Shown here: positions 57,728-64,000 of the stretch, one piece after another
Layout of the letters: every line of letters starts with the position of its first letter
Numbering within the stretch: position 1 is the first letter of the stretch
From: Aldehydirespirator sp965261105
Lineage (GTDB): Bacteria; Actinomycetota; Acidimicrobiia; Acidimicrobiales; Aldehydirespiratoraceae
Direction: 5' to 3'
NCBI GenBank assembly: GCA_965261105.1
Contig: CBDHCM010000006.1
Location: 372,001 to 436,000, forward strand
DNA: 64,000 nucleotides
Notes under the pieces: generated by a model
Told to the model about the DNA's origin: nothing
What the model saw: the letters and a program-made list of their open reading frames with translations, nothing else
The model's database searches: none
Position numbers and translations under genes: made by a program

Positions 57728-58207
57728 TCAGAAGCGGTTCGGCGGTGCGAAGGCGCCGGTGTCCTGGCTCGACTGGTGCTTGTTCTCGGTCACGAGGTTG
57801 GTGGACACATCGGCCACGCCGTCGATCTTCTGGACCTTGTCGTGGATCAGGAGGCGGAGATGGGCGATGTCGCGGCAGAAGACATCCGCGACGGCGTCGT
57901 AGGCGCCCGCCAGGGTGGCCACATAGCCGGTCTCCTCAAGATCGGAGAGCGCGTCAGCCACCTCCACCAGGCGCCCGGGCCGAACCTTGAGCAGCAGGGT
58001 CGCGTGGATCTCCAGGCCCGAGAGGCTGGGATCCAGCCAGACGTTGACGGAGAGGATCCCCGACGACCGCATCTGGGTGATCCGATTCCGGACGGTTCCG
58101 GCGCTGACCCCCACGGTTTTGGAGATGTCGCTGTAGCTGGTCCGGCCGTCCTGTTGCAGGGCGCTCACAATTCTTAGATCTATGTCGTCCAACTGCACGG
58201 CGATCAT
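57728..58207 (-). CDS. Lrp/AsnC-family transcriptional regulator
   Basis: 159 residues. The N-terminal winged helix is LDDIDLRIVSALQQDGRTSY and ISKTVGVSAGTVRNRITQMR; the C-terminal RAM/AsnC ligand domain runs from ILSVNVWLDPSLSGLEIHAT to ETGYVATLAGAYDAVADVFC. I chose ATG 58207 over an upstream in-frame codon, since the family core begins within 5 residues. Lrp proteins sense amino acids and usually control neighbouring transport or catabolic genes. The nearest gene upstream is 850 bp away, so its target is not evident. Confidence 0.88.
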   Translation of the reverse strand: MIAVQLDDIDLRIVSALQQDGRTSYSDISKTVGVSAGTVRNRITQMRSSGILSVNVWLDPSLSGLEIHATLLLKVRPGRLVEVADALSDLEETGYVATLAGAYDAVADVFCRDIAHLRLLIHDKVQKIDGVADVSTNLVTENKHQSSQDTGAFAPPNRF

Positions 58208-59040
58208 GTTACATAGCGCCAAATACCACCGGTGTTATCCCTGCGACACCGCGTGCTGGAGCTTGATACAACGCGATTCGATTGTTTCGTCTGAGCTGTC
58301 ATCTCGAAGAGATCTATCGGGCTTGTTTCGCGGGACAGCCTCGGTGTTGCAGCTCCCCAGCGGGACCGAACAGCCGGACACGTCTGCCATCCAGCCATAC
58401 GTGAGAACATAGTAGTTATTATTAGATATCAGACCGCTGAGGGCTATCGGCTCCGGAGCCCGATCAGCACAGGGGGCCCAGTCCATAGACCTCGTGCGCC
58501 GTCACGGGTCTCACAATCGGATCGCTCTTGATCTCGCACCACTGACGATCAATCAGCTGTTTGCCTTACCAAAGTCTTCGACATTCTCAATATGAATCCA
58601 ACAGAAGCTCTGATCCATGAATCGAGCGAAGTGTAAGTCAACGCTGATGTACCTGTGATGGTACACAAGAGGCCGGAGTCTCCTCCATGGCGGGGCGCAC
58701 TCGGTCCGCGCGGATGCCGCTGCATGTACCAACTCCAAGATGCACAGTCGCAGCCGATTCGTTCACCCAAGCGCTGCATCGCCAGCATCGCGAAGGCGTG
58801 CGATCATGGGATGGCACGCTGCAGCGAGTGCCTCACGGCAGGAAGGGGCAGGCGAAGCGTGGACCGCGACACCCACGGCGCCGAGTTGCTGGCCGAGGAG
58901 GGCCGTTCCTCTAGATTGCGTCCTCTTGAGGGATGCCTCGGCTCGACCATCCAACTACTTAGTCTAGTCCTCAGACTAAGCCCAGTAGGCTTGATCCTGG
59001 GAGAACAGCAGTCAACCGGCGCCCGCTACTGCTGGCGCAG
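58208..59040. other. Intergenic region without clear genes
   Basis: About 830 bp, less GC-rich than the surroundings. One minus-strand frame (58553-58738) ends in ISVDLHFARFMDQSFCWIHI, which has a protein-like composition but no recognised family or RBS. I see no RNA gene. It may be decayed coding DNA beside the island. Confidence 0.5.
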
Positions 59041-59046
59041 GTCAGA

Positions 59047-59057
59047 TATAATAGGAG
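59047..59057 (+). promoter_or_regulatory. Consensus -10 box and RBS of the Phd-VapC operon
   Basis: A perfect TATAAT (59047-59052) is followed immediately by AGGAG (59053-59057) and the ATG at 59059. The -10 box is so close that transcripts would start near the ATG, so the AGGAG may be too 5' to act. Confidence 0.6.
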
Positions 59058-59058
59058 A

Positions 59059-59304
59059 ATGATTGTGAACTCATCTGAAGTGGTGAACGTTCATGAGGCC
59101 AAGACCCATCTGTCGAGACTCCTGGAGCGGGCCCACGCGGGCGAGGAGATCATTCTGGCCAAGGCGGGCAAGCCCTACGCGCGGCTGATGCCCCTCGCGC
59201 CTGAGGGCGGTCGGCGTGGCGGACAGCTTCCGGGCCTTGTGGTGGGACCCGAGTTCTTCGAACCACTACCCGAGGAGGAGCTCAGGGCCTGGGAAGGCCG
59301 ATGA
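59059..59304 (+). CDS. Phd/YefM-type antitoxin
   Basis: 81 residues. The N-terminal Phd/YefM fold is clear: VVNVHEAKTHLSRLLERAHA and GEEIILAKAGKPYARLMPLA. The C-terminal tail (GPEFFEPLPEEELRAWEG) is the disordered toxin-binding part, typical of antitoxins paired with PIN toxins. The stop overlaps the toxin start (ATGA). It should repress its own promoter. Confidence 0.92.
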   Translation: MIVNSSEVVNVHEAKTHLSRLLERAHAGEEIILAKAGKPYARLMPLAPEGGRRGGQLPGLVVGPEFFEPLPEEELRAWEGR

Positions 59305-59690
59305 CACAGTTACTGCTCGACACCCACGCGCTGCTGTGGTGGTGGTCTGGCGACTCGTCGCTGTCCCCTGCCGCAAGGGCCGCGATCACCGATGCTGACG
59401 CAACCGTGTTCGTGAGTGCCGCCAGTGCGTGGGAGATCGCCACGAAGGTACGGGTAGGGCGCCTGAGGCCTCATGGGGACGTCGTCCCTCGATTCGGTGA
59501 GCTCGCGACGGCGGCGGGTCTCCGGCATCTTGCCGTGACGCATCGCCATGGTCTTCGGGCCGGGAGCTACCCCACGGCGCATCGTGACCCCTTCGACCGG
59601 ATGCTGGCCGCGCAGGCCGAGTTGGAGTCGCTCACCCTGGTCACTAACGACACCGCCTTCGGAGAGTTCCCAGCCCGGGTGCTCTGGTAG
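59301..59690 (+). CDS. vapC: VapC-type PIN-domain ribonuclease toxin
   Basis: 129 residues. Acidic metal ligands are visible: LLLDTHALLWWWSGD (Asp7), SAASAWEIATKVRVG (Glu near 42), HRDPFDRMLAAQAELE (Asp near 100) and LVTNDTAFGEF. This is the PIN group usually paired with Phd/YefM antitoxins (DUF/COG3744-like). Target RNA is unknown. The ATG overlaps the antitoxin stop by 4 bp. Confidence 0.92.
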   Translation: MTQLLLDTHALLWWWSGDSSLSPAARAAITDADATVFVSAASAWEIATKVRVGRLRPHGDVVPRFGELATAAGLRHLAVTHRHGLRAGSYPTAHRDPFDRMLAAQAELESLTLVTNDTAFGEFPARVLW

Positions 59691-59749
59691 CACGGAACAG
59701 GACGCCAAGCTCGCCGCGCTGGAGGACAAAGGTGGACCGATCGCGGCGA

Positions 59750-60670
59750 TTAGGTGTCCAGAAGCCGCTTCACCTCGGCGACTGTCTCGAATTCGGTGTC
59801 GCGGTCGCGGCCGCACGGGGTGAGGTTCAGTGTCTTGGCCCCGGCGTCCACATACGGCTGCAGGAATTCGGCGATCTCGGTGGCGGACCCGTACGGGGTG
59901 TAGCGCTCGAAGGGCTCGAAGCTCATCCCGTAGAAGCGCTCCATGGTCGCGGCCACATGAGAGCGGCCCTCCTGCGGCGAGGCGCCCACCCCGAGCCACA
60001 GCTGCAGGCCGTGGCGCCATTCGACGTCGCGTCCGGTGCCGACCGTCTCAACTTTGGCGACGCCCTCGGCGAACCGGCGGGGCGAGCACCACGCGCCCAG
60101 CCAGCCGTCGCCCAGCCGGCCGGCCCGCACCAGGGCCGCATCGCTGCGACCCCCGACCACCAGCGGCACCGGCGGATCGGGCACAGGCCGGATCTTCCCG
60201 CCGCGGAACTTGAAGAACTCTCCGTCGCCGTCGACGGTGTGTCCCTCCAGCAGTGCCCGCACGATCCCTAGCGCGGCGTCGGTGCGGCGTCCCCGGGTGG
60301 CGGGATCGATGTCGCAGACCTCGACCTCGGCTCGGTCGTCGCCGCCCACGCCGACCCCGACCGTGAGCCGTCCGGGCGCGGCTTCAGCCAGGGTGGCGAT
60401 CTGGCGGGCCGCCACCATCGGGTGGCGCAGAGCCAGCAGGTAGACGCCTACCTGCAGTCTGAGACGGGGCTCGAGGCCGCTGAGAGCGGCCAGGGTGACG
60501 AGGCCGTCCATGCCGCTGCCGTCGCGGAAGCTCACGTGGTCGGCGGTGAACACATGGTCGATGCCCGCGTCGGCGATCCGGCCGAGCAGGCTCCGCTGCG
60601 CATCCGGTGGCAGGCTCCACAGGCCCCACGGGACGCTCACTCCGACGGCTGCCACATCAGTCCCAGTCAC
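59750..60670 (-). CDS. Luciferase-like (LLM) F420-dependent oxidoreductase
   Basis: 306 residues, a TIM barrel with GVSVPWGLWSLPPDAQRSLL, DHVFTADHVSFRDGSGMDGL, LTVGVGVGGDDRAEVEVCDI and PVPLVVGGRSDAALVRAGRL. The pattern fits actinobacterial F420- or FMN-dependent LLM enzymes. The substrate cannot be read. The GTG start lies within the first copy of a 75-bp repeat, and the acyl-CoA dehydrogenase upstream ends in the third copy; they were probably a two-gene operon extended by repeat growth. Confidence 0.88.
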   Translation of the reverse strand: MTGTDVAAVGVSVPWGLWSLPPDAQRSLLGRIADAGIDHVFTADHVSFRDGSGMDGLVTLAALSGLEPRLRLQVGVYLLALRHPMVAARQIATLAEAAPGRLTVGVGVGGDDRAEVEVCDIDPATRGRRTDAALGIVRALLEGHTVDGDGEFFKFRGGKIRPVPDPPVPLVVGGRSDAALVRAGRLGDGWLGAWCSPRRFAEGVAKVETVGTGRDVEWRHGLQLWLGVGASPQEGRSHVAATMERFYGMSFEPFERYTPYGSATEIAEFLQPYVDAGAKTLNLTPCGRDRDTEFETVAEVKRLLDT

Positions 60671-60851
60671 AGCACCACCCGCCGCGATCAGCGGTCACAG
60701 GCTTCGACGTTCGTCCCGCAGCGGCGGCGACGGTCTCCCAGTCACAGCACCACCCGCCGCGATCAGCGGTCACAGGCTTCGACGTTCGTCCCGCAGCGGC
60801 GGCGACGGTCTCCCAGTCACAGCACCACCCGCCGCGATCAGCGGTCACAGG
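60664..60851. repeat. 75-bp tandem repeat, 2.5 copies
   Basis: Units beginning CAGTCACAGCACCACCCGCC start at 60664, 60739 and 60814 (last partial). Each minus-strand unit contains a GTGACTGG and a TGACC, so the LLM start and the acyl-CoA dehydrogenase stop lie in different copies. Confidence 0.85.
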
Positions 60852-61999
60852 GCGGTGGTGTCGGTTTGGAGGCCCATGCGCAGGCGGCCGGCCGTCTCCA
60901 GGGTGCGCGGCGCCACCATGGCGTGCTGGGCCGCCACTGCGGTGTCCCGGAAGCAGCGCTGGATCGGGCTGGTGCGGTACACCGCGGCCCCGCCCGCGGT
61001 CGTGAACATCGACGCGGCCACATCGGCCGCCGTCTGGGTGGCGTGGGTGGCCGCGAGGCGGATCAGGCGCTTCTGGTCGACCGTGGACGGCTGCCCCGCC
61101 AACGCGCCCCGGAACGTGTCGTCCACCGCGTCGAGCATCAGCGCCCATGCCGCCGCCAGCCTCGCCTCCGCCCGAGCGGCCTCAGCCTGCGTGGCGGCCC
61201 GCTCGGCCAGAGTACGGGTGCTGCCCTGCGGCTTCTTCGCCCCGGCCAGCTCCACCAGTTCATCGATCGAGCGTCGGGCGATTCCCACCGCCGCGGCCGC
61301 CACGCCGCTGGCCAGCAGCCCGTAGAACGAGAACCGGGACCAGGCGTTGTCCCGAACCGGCCCGTCCGTGCCGACCTGCACCCAGCGACCCTCGGGAACG
61401 AACACGTCCCGGGCCTCGAAGTCGACCGAGCCGGTGCCGGCCAGCCCGGCCACGTCCCACGTCTCGATGAACTCGATGTCACCGGGATCCATGAACACGA
61501 ACGGCGCGGCCAGCCCGTCGCGCCGCGGCTCGGGCCGCCCGTCCGGGCCGACCACCAGGCAGCCGCCGCCGATGGTGGTGCAGTGCTTGGTGCCCGAGCC
61601 CCACTGCCAGCGCCCCGACACCCGCAGCCCGCCCTCGACCGGCACGGCCCTGCCCCGGGGGACGACGAATCCCCCGCCGATGGCCCCGGGATCGCCGAAC
61701 AGGGCTCCGGCATGGGGATCGGGCAGGTACGACGACAGCAGCGACGTGGTGGAGGCGATGGCCACGCACCAGCCGACCGATCCGTCGTGATACGCGAACT
61801 CCTCGAAGACCTCCAGGCTCTCGGTGGCCGTCACCCCCGGTCCCCCCAGGTCGTCGGGCACACACTGGCGGAACGCCCCGGTCGGCCGGATCTCGTCGAC
61901 CAGATCCATGGGCAGCGTGCCCAGCGCCTCGATCTCCGCCGAGCGGGCGCTGATCGATCCGCCCAGTTCGCGGGCCGCAGCCGGCAACCGATGAGTCAC
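60845..61999 (-). CDS. Acyl-CoA dehydrogenase-family flavoprotein (hydroxylase-like subgroup)
   Basis: 384 residues. The fold is indicated by PTGAFRQCVPDDLGGPGVTA, EEFAYHDGSVGWCVAIASTT, VSGRWQWGSGTKHCTTIGGG and the C-terminal TAADVAASMFTTAGGAAVYR with SPIQRCFRDTAVAAQHAMVA. The last segments match the HsaA/HpaB-like monooxygenase group rather than true dehydrogenases; there is no obvious catalytic Glu. I chose GTG 61999 because TAGATT (62007-62012, minus) ends 7 nt upstream; a TTG at 62008 is inside that spacer. It probably acts with a flavin reductase encoded elsewhere. Confidence 0.82.
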   Translation of the reverse strand: MTHRLPAAARELGGSISARSAEIEALGTLPMDLVDEIRPTGAFRQCVPDDLGGPGVTATESLEVFEEFAYHDGSVGWCVAIASTTSLLSSYLPDPHAGALFGDPGAIGGGFVVPRGRAVPVEGGLRVSGRWQWGSGTKHCTTIGGGCLVVGPDGRPEPRRDGLAAPFVFMDPGDIEFIETWDVAGLAGTGSVDFEARDVFVPEGRWVQVGTDGPVRDNAWSRFSFYGLLASGVAAAAVGIARRSIDELVELAGAKKPQGSTRTLAERAATQAEAARAEARLAAAWALMLDAVDDTFRGALAGQPSTVDQKRLIRLAATHATQTAADVAASMFTTAGGAAVYRTSPIQRCFRDTAVAAQHAMVAPRTLETAGRLRMGLQTDTTAL

Positions 62000-62073
62000 A
62001 AGCCCCAATCTAGGGCGACGTCGCGGTCCCGCTCTGGTGCCGTCGGCACCGACGCGAGATCCGATGTCAACTG

Positions 62074-62160
62074 CGGGCCGCGGTGATCATCGGCTCGGGC
62101 CGCGCCTCCTTCGAGATGCTCCGCCGCCTGATCCTGGGCCTGCCCGCGCGGGCCGGGATC
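62074..62160 (+). pseudogene. Fragment of a SDR/NmrA-type gene
   Basis: About 25 residues (RAAVIIGSGRASFEMLRRLI) resemble the loop before the ERLPVM motif of NAD(P)-dependent epimerase-like proteins. The expected continuation is replaced by unrelated sequence. No start or RBS is evident. Likely a short relic upstream of corA. Confidence 0.3.
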
Positions 62161-62206
62161 CGGCGGGTCAGCCAGTCGGCGCGACCCGTATGGGAACATC
62201 ATTGCG

Positions 62207-63352
62207 ATGCTCCTGAGAGCGGTGCACTTCGAGCCGGGCCAGTGCGCGGTTGCCGTGGAGCTCTCCATGGGCCTGCCCGAGGCGGGCTGGGTGTGGATCG
62301 ATATCACCGCGGGGCGCGACGACCTTGACGAGCTCGCCGAGCTCGCCGAGGAGATGGGGCTCGACGCCCTCGCGGTCAGGGACGCGGTAGAGGACATCGA
62401 TCTGCCCAAGGTCGACGACTTCGGCTCCTTCCTGCTGGTAGTCCTGCACGCCCTCGACGATGAGCGGGTCGAGACCTACGAGCTCGACTGCTTCCTGTCT
62501 GGGCGCCGCCTCATCACCATCCACGACCAGCGCTCCCCCTCGATCGACTTACTCTGGGACGGCGTCCTGGCGCGACCGGAGCTGGCCAGCGGCGGCCCCG
62601 ACGAGGCCCTGGCCCGGCTGGCCGACGTGGCCACCCGCCGGCTGGTCTGCGTGCTGGACGTGTTCGACGACCGCAACGAGGAGCTGATCCAGCGTGCGCT
62701 GCAGGCCGATCCGGACTTCTTGCTCGAGATCACCGCGGTGCGCGCCGATCTGGCCGCGCTGCGGCGGGCGGTCCACCCCCAGCGCGAGGCGCTCGACATC
62801 CTGCGTCACTCCACCTCCCCGCTGGTCTCCGACCCGGGCCACCGGCGGTTCTCCGACGTGTTCGACACCGCGTCGCGCGCCAGCCAGGGCGTGGACGGCG
62901 CCAGGGCCGCCCTGGCTGAGACCCTCGACGCCTACCGGGGTGCCGAGGCCCGCCAGGCGACCGAGGTGACCAAGGTCCTCACCGTGTACGCGGCCATCAT
63001 GCTGCCGCTGTCGCTGGTGGCCGGGTTCTTCGGCATGAACTTCGTTGATCTCCCGCTGCTGGCCAGCCCGGCCGGGTGGATCATCGTCGCCGGGTTCATG
63101 GCGTTCGTCGCCATCGTGTCGGTGGGTGTGTTCGTGTCGCTGGGGTGGACGCGCCGTCTATCCGGGCGCACCGCGGGAGCGGTCCTCGGTCGCGGCCTCG
63201 CCGAGGCCGCCCGCGCTCCCGCCCAGCTGGTGGGGGCAGTGTTCGAGATCTCCACCATGCCGATGCGCTCGGTCGCAGCCCCGGTGCGCTCGGTAGCAGG
63301 TTCGGTGGCGGGAACCCGCCGGCACAAGGAGACCAAGCCAGAAGACGGCTGA
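62207..63352 (+). CDS. corA: CorA-family magnesium/divalent cation channel
   Basis: 381 residues. The N-terminal cytoplasmic domain (WVWIDITAGRDDLDELAELA, LPKVDDFGSFLLVVLHALDD) leads through a long helix (REALDILRHSTSPLVSDPGH) to two membrane helices. The selectivity motif is LVAGFFGMNFVDLPLL (G-M-N). The C-terminal 50 residues after the second helix are an unusual basic/Ala-rich extension. CorA forms a pentamer that conducts Mg2+ or Co2+. The ATG at 62207 has no clear Shine-Dalgarno. Confidence 0.93.
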   Translation: MLLRAVHFEPGQCAVAVELSMGLPEAGWVWIDITAGRDDLDELAELAEEMGLDALAVRDAVEDIDLPKVDDFGSFLLVVLHALDDERVETYELDCFLSGRRLITIHDQRSPSIDLLWDGVLARPELASGGPDEALARLADVATRRLVCVLDVFDDRNEELIQRALQADPDFLLEITAVRADLAALRRAVHPQREALDILRHSTSPLVSDPGHRRFSDVFDTASRASQGVDGARAALAETLDAYRGAEARQATEVTKVLTVYAAIMLPLSLVAGFFGMNFVDLPLLASPAGWIIVAGFMAFVAIVSVGVFVSLGWTRRLSGRTAGAVLGRGLAEAARAPAQLVGAVFEISTMPMRSVAAPVRSVAGSVAGTRRHKETKPEDG

Positions 63353-63480
63353 ACCGGGAGGGCCTTGAGTCCCCCTTCGCCGATGTCTTCATGAAGGAGT
63401 TGACGGTGGTCCTCTCGTCCGTCGGGAAGCGGATGATTAATCGCAATTTCAGGCAGTGGATCAGGTTGGTATTACCTGGT

Positions 63481-63486
63481 TATACT
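63481..63486 (+). promoter_or_regulatory. -10 box of the MazEF-like operon
   Basis: TATACT ends 7 nt before the GTG at 63494, predicting a leaderless transcript. The partly palindromic GGTATTACCTGGTTATACT overlaps it and could be the autoregulatory operator. Confidence 0.5.
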
Positions 63487-63493
63487 CGGCGCT

Positions 63494-63727
63494 GTGAAGG
63501 TTGCGGTCTCCATTCCGGACGCGGTGTTCAAGGCGGCTGAGGAGCTCGCCACCCGCCGCCAGTGCTCACGGTCGAGCCTCTACGCCCAGGCCTTGGAGCG
63601 CCTGCTGGCCGAGGCGGACAGCGACGATGTGACCGCCCGTCTTGACGCCGTGTACGCCGGAGATCCTTCCGAGCTCGACCCGGCCCTGCGGGACGCGCAG
63701 GCTCGGGCGCTGGCCGAACCCTGGTGA
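63494..63727 (+). CDS. Ribbon-helix-helix antitoxin (MazE-like)
   Basis: 77 residues. The N-terminal ribbon-helix-helix is KVAVSIPDAVFKAAEELATR, followed by SRSSLYAQALERLLAEA and a toxin-binding tail ending ARALAEPW. Such antitoxins pair with MazF/PemK toxins. The stop overlaps the toxin start (GTGA), and no other gene lies between. Confidence 0.9.
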   Translation: MKVAVSIPDAVFKAAEELATRRQCSRSSLYAQALERLLAEADSDDVTARLDAVYAGDPSELDPALRDAQARALAEPW

Positions 63728-64000
63728 TCCGCCGCGGCGACATCCGGTGGGCCGACCTTCGCGAGCCGACCGGATCAGAGCCTGGCCACCGGCGGCCGGT
63801 GCTGGTGGTGTCCAGCGACCGGTTCAACCGCAGCCGCATCGCGACCGTGCTCGCTGTCGCGATCACCTCCAACCTCCGCCTCGCCGGCGCGCCCGGCAAC
63901 GTCGAGTTGGCCGCTAAGGAGTCGGGGCTCGACCGCGACTCGGTGGTCAACGTCTCTCAGATAGTCACCATCGACAAGTCGGCGCTGCCCGACTGGACCG
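63724..64000 (+). CDS. mazF: MazF/PemK-family toxin (3' truncated by window edge)
   Basis: At least 92 residues, open to the window end. The N-terminus IRRGDIRWADLREPTGSEPG then HRRPVLVVSSDRFNRSRIAT and LAVAITSNLRLAGAPGNVEL gives the PemK/MazF barrel with R-x-x-RP and the conserved Thr/Ser near TSN. The family cleaves mRNA at short sequence motifs. GTG 63724 overlaps the antitoxin stop by 4 bp. The C-terminus lies outside the window. Confidence 0.9.
   Translation, partial: MIRRGDIRWADLREPTGSEPGHRRPVLVVSSDRFNRSRIATVLAVAITSNLRLAGAPGNVELAAKESGLDRDSVVNVSQIVTIDKSALPDWT

Noticed and set aside
58655..59062. 135-codon ORF before the Phd-VapC pair
   Set aside because: It runs through the consensus promoter of the antitoxin and has no domain or RBS.

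Overview
The window is high-GC DNA with an actinobacterial gene set: a WhiB-family Fe-S regulator, TatA, an F420-type luciferase-like oxidoreductase, a DivIVA-like coiled-coil protein, and a DUF2342 / PDZ-Lon / UPF0182 trio like that around Mycobacterium Rv3193c-Rv3195. I infer an uncultured or environmental member of the Actinomycetota, possibly Acidimicrobiia; no marker gene fixes the class. Many genes carry a TANNNT -10 hexamer 5-8 nt upstream of the start codon, so leaderless transcription looks common.

Region 1 (1-5937) is a purine nucleoside uptake and deamination cluster: two BmpA-type ABC permeases, an XRE-cupin regulator, adenosine deaminase-like and adenine deaminase-like enzymes, and a Rieske oxygenase, with tightly overlapping genes. 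Region 2 (5966-18311) has a GH2-like and a GH1-like protein that both lack expected catalytic glutamates, a MoxR ATPase, a MaoC hydratase and a PhyH-rhodanese fusion. A decayed hot spot (9.9-14.2 kb) in its middle holds a complete and an internally deleted IS630-type element, a DUF4143 ATPase, 46-bp repeats and ABC-permease debris.

Region 3 (18419-38637) is housekeeping: VWA protein (probable MoxR partner), WhiB, TatA, Ppk1, an MFS protein, DUF2342, an epimerase, MoaE, MreB (apparently starting at CTG), a HEAT-repeat protein between inverted repeats, PDZ-Lon, a DivIVA-like protein, UPF0182 and an FMN glutamate synthase-like protein. Region 4 (38.6-44.9 kb) holds small membrane genes, a 16-bp minisatellite, an APC transporter with EIIA-like and TrkA-C domains, a 0.3-kb non-autonomous IS derivative and an HSD10-type dehydrogenase.

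Region 5 (44960-57605) is the most interesting. It is a 12.6-kb genomic island bounded by a perfect 47-bp direct repeat of the 3' part of tRNA-fMet, with a second 21-bp repeat just inside each end. Its cargo resembles a defence island: an NYN nuclease, a DUF4143 ATPase overlapping a 1386-residue NACHT-like NTPase with a C-terminal PD-(D/E)xK motif, a HEPN-motif/zinc-ribbon protein coupled to a dioxygenase gene cut by an IS1380-type element, an AAA+ ATPase, a truncated abortive-infection-like ORF, and a three-gene HicB-HicA operon. No integrase is visible.

Region 6 (57.7-64 kb) is chromosomal again: an Lrp/AsnC regulator, a Phd-VapC pair, an LLM oxidoreductase and acyl-CoA dehydrogenase separated by 75-bp repeats, CorA, and a MazEF-like pair that runs off the window end.
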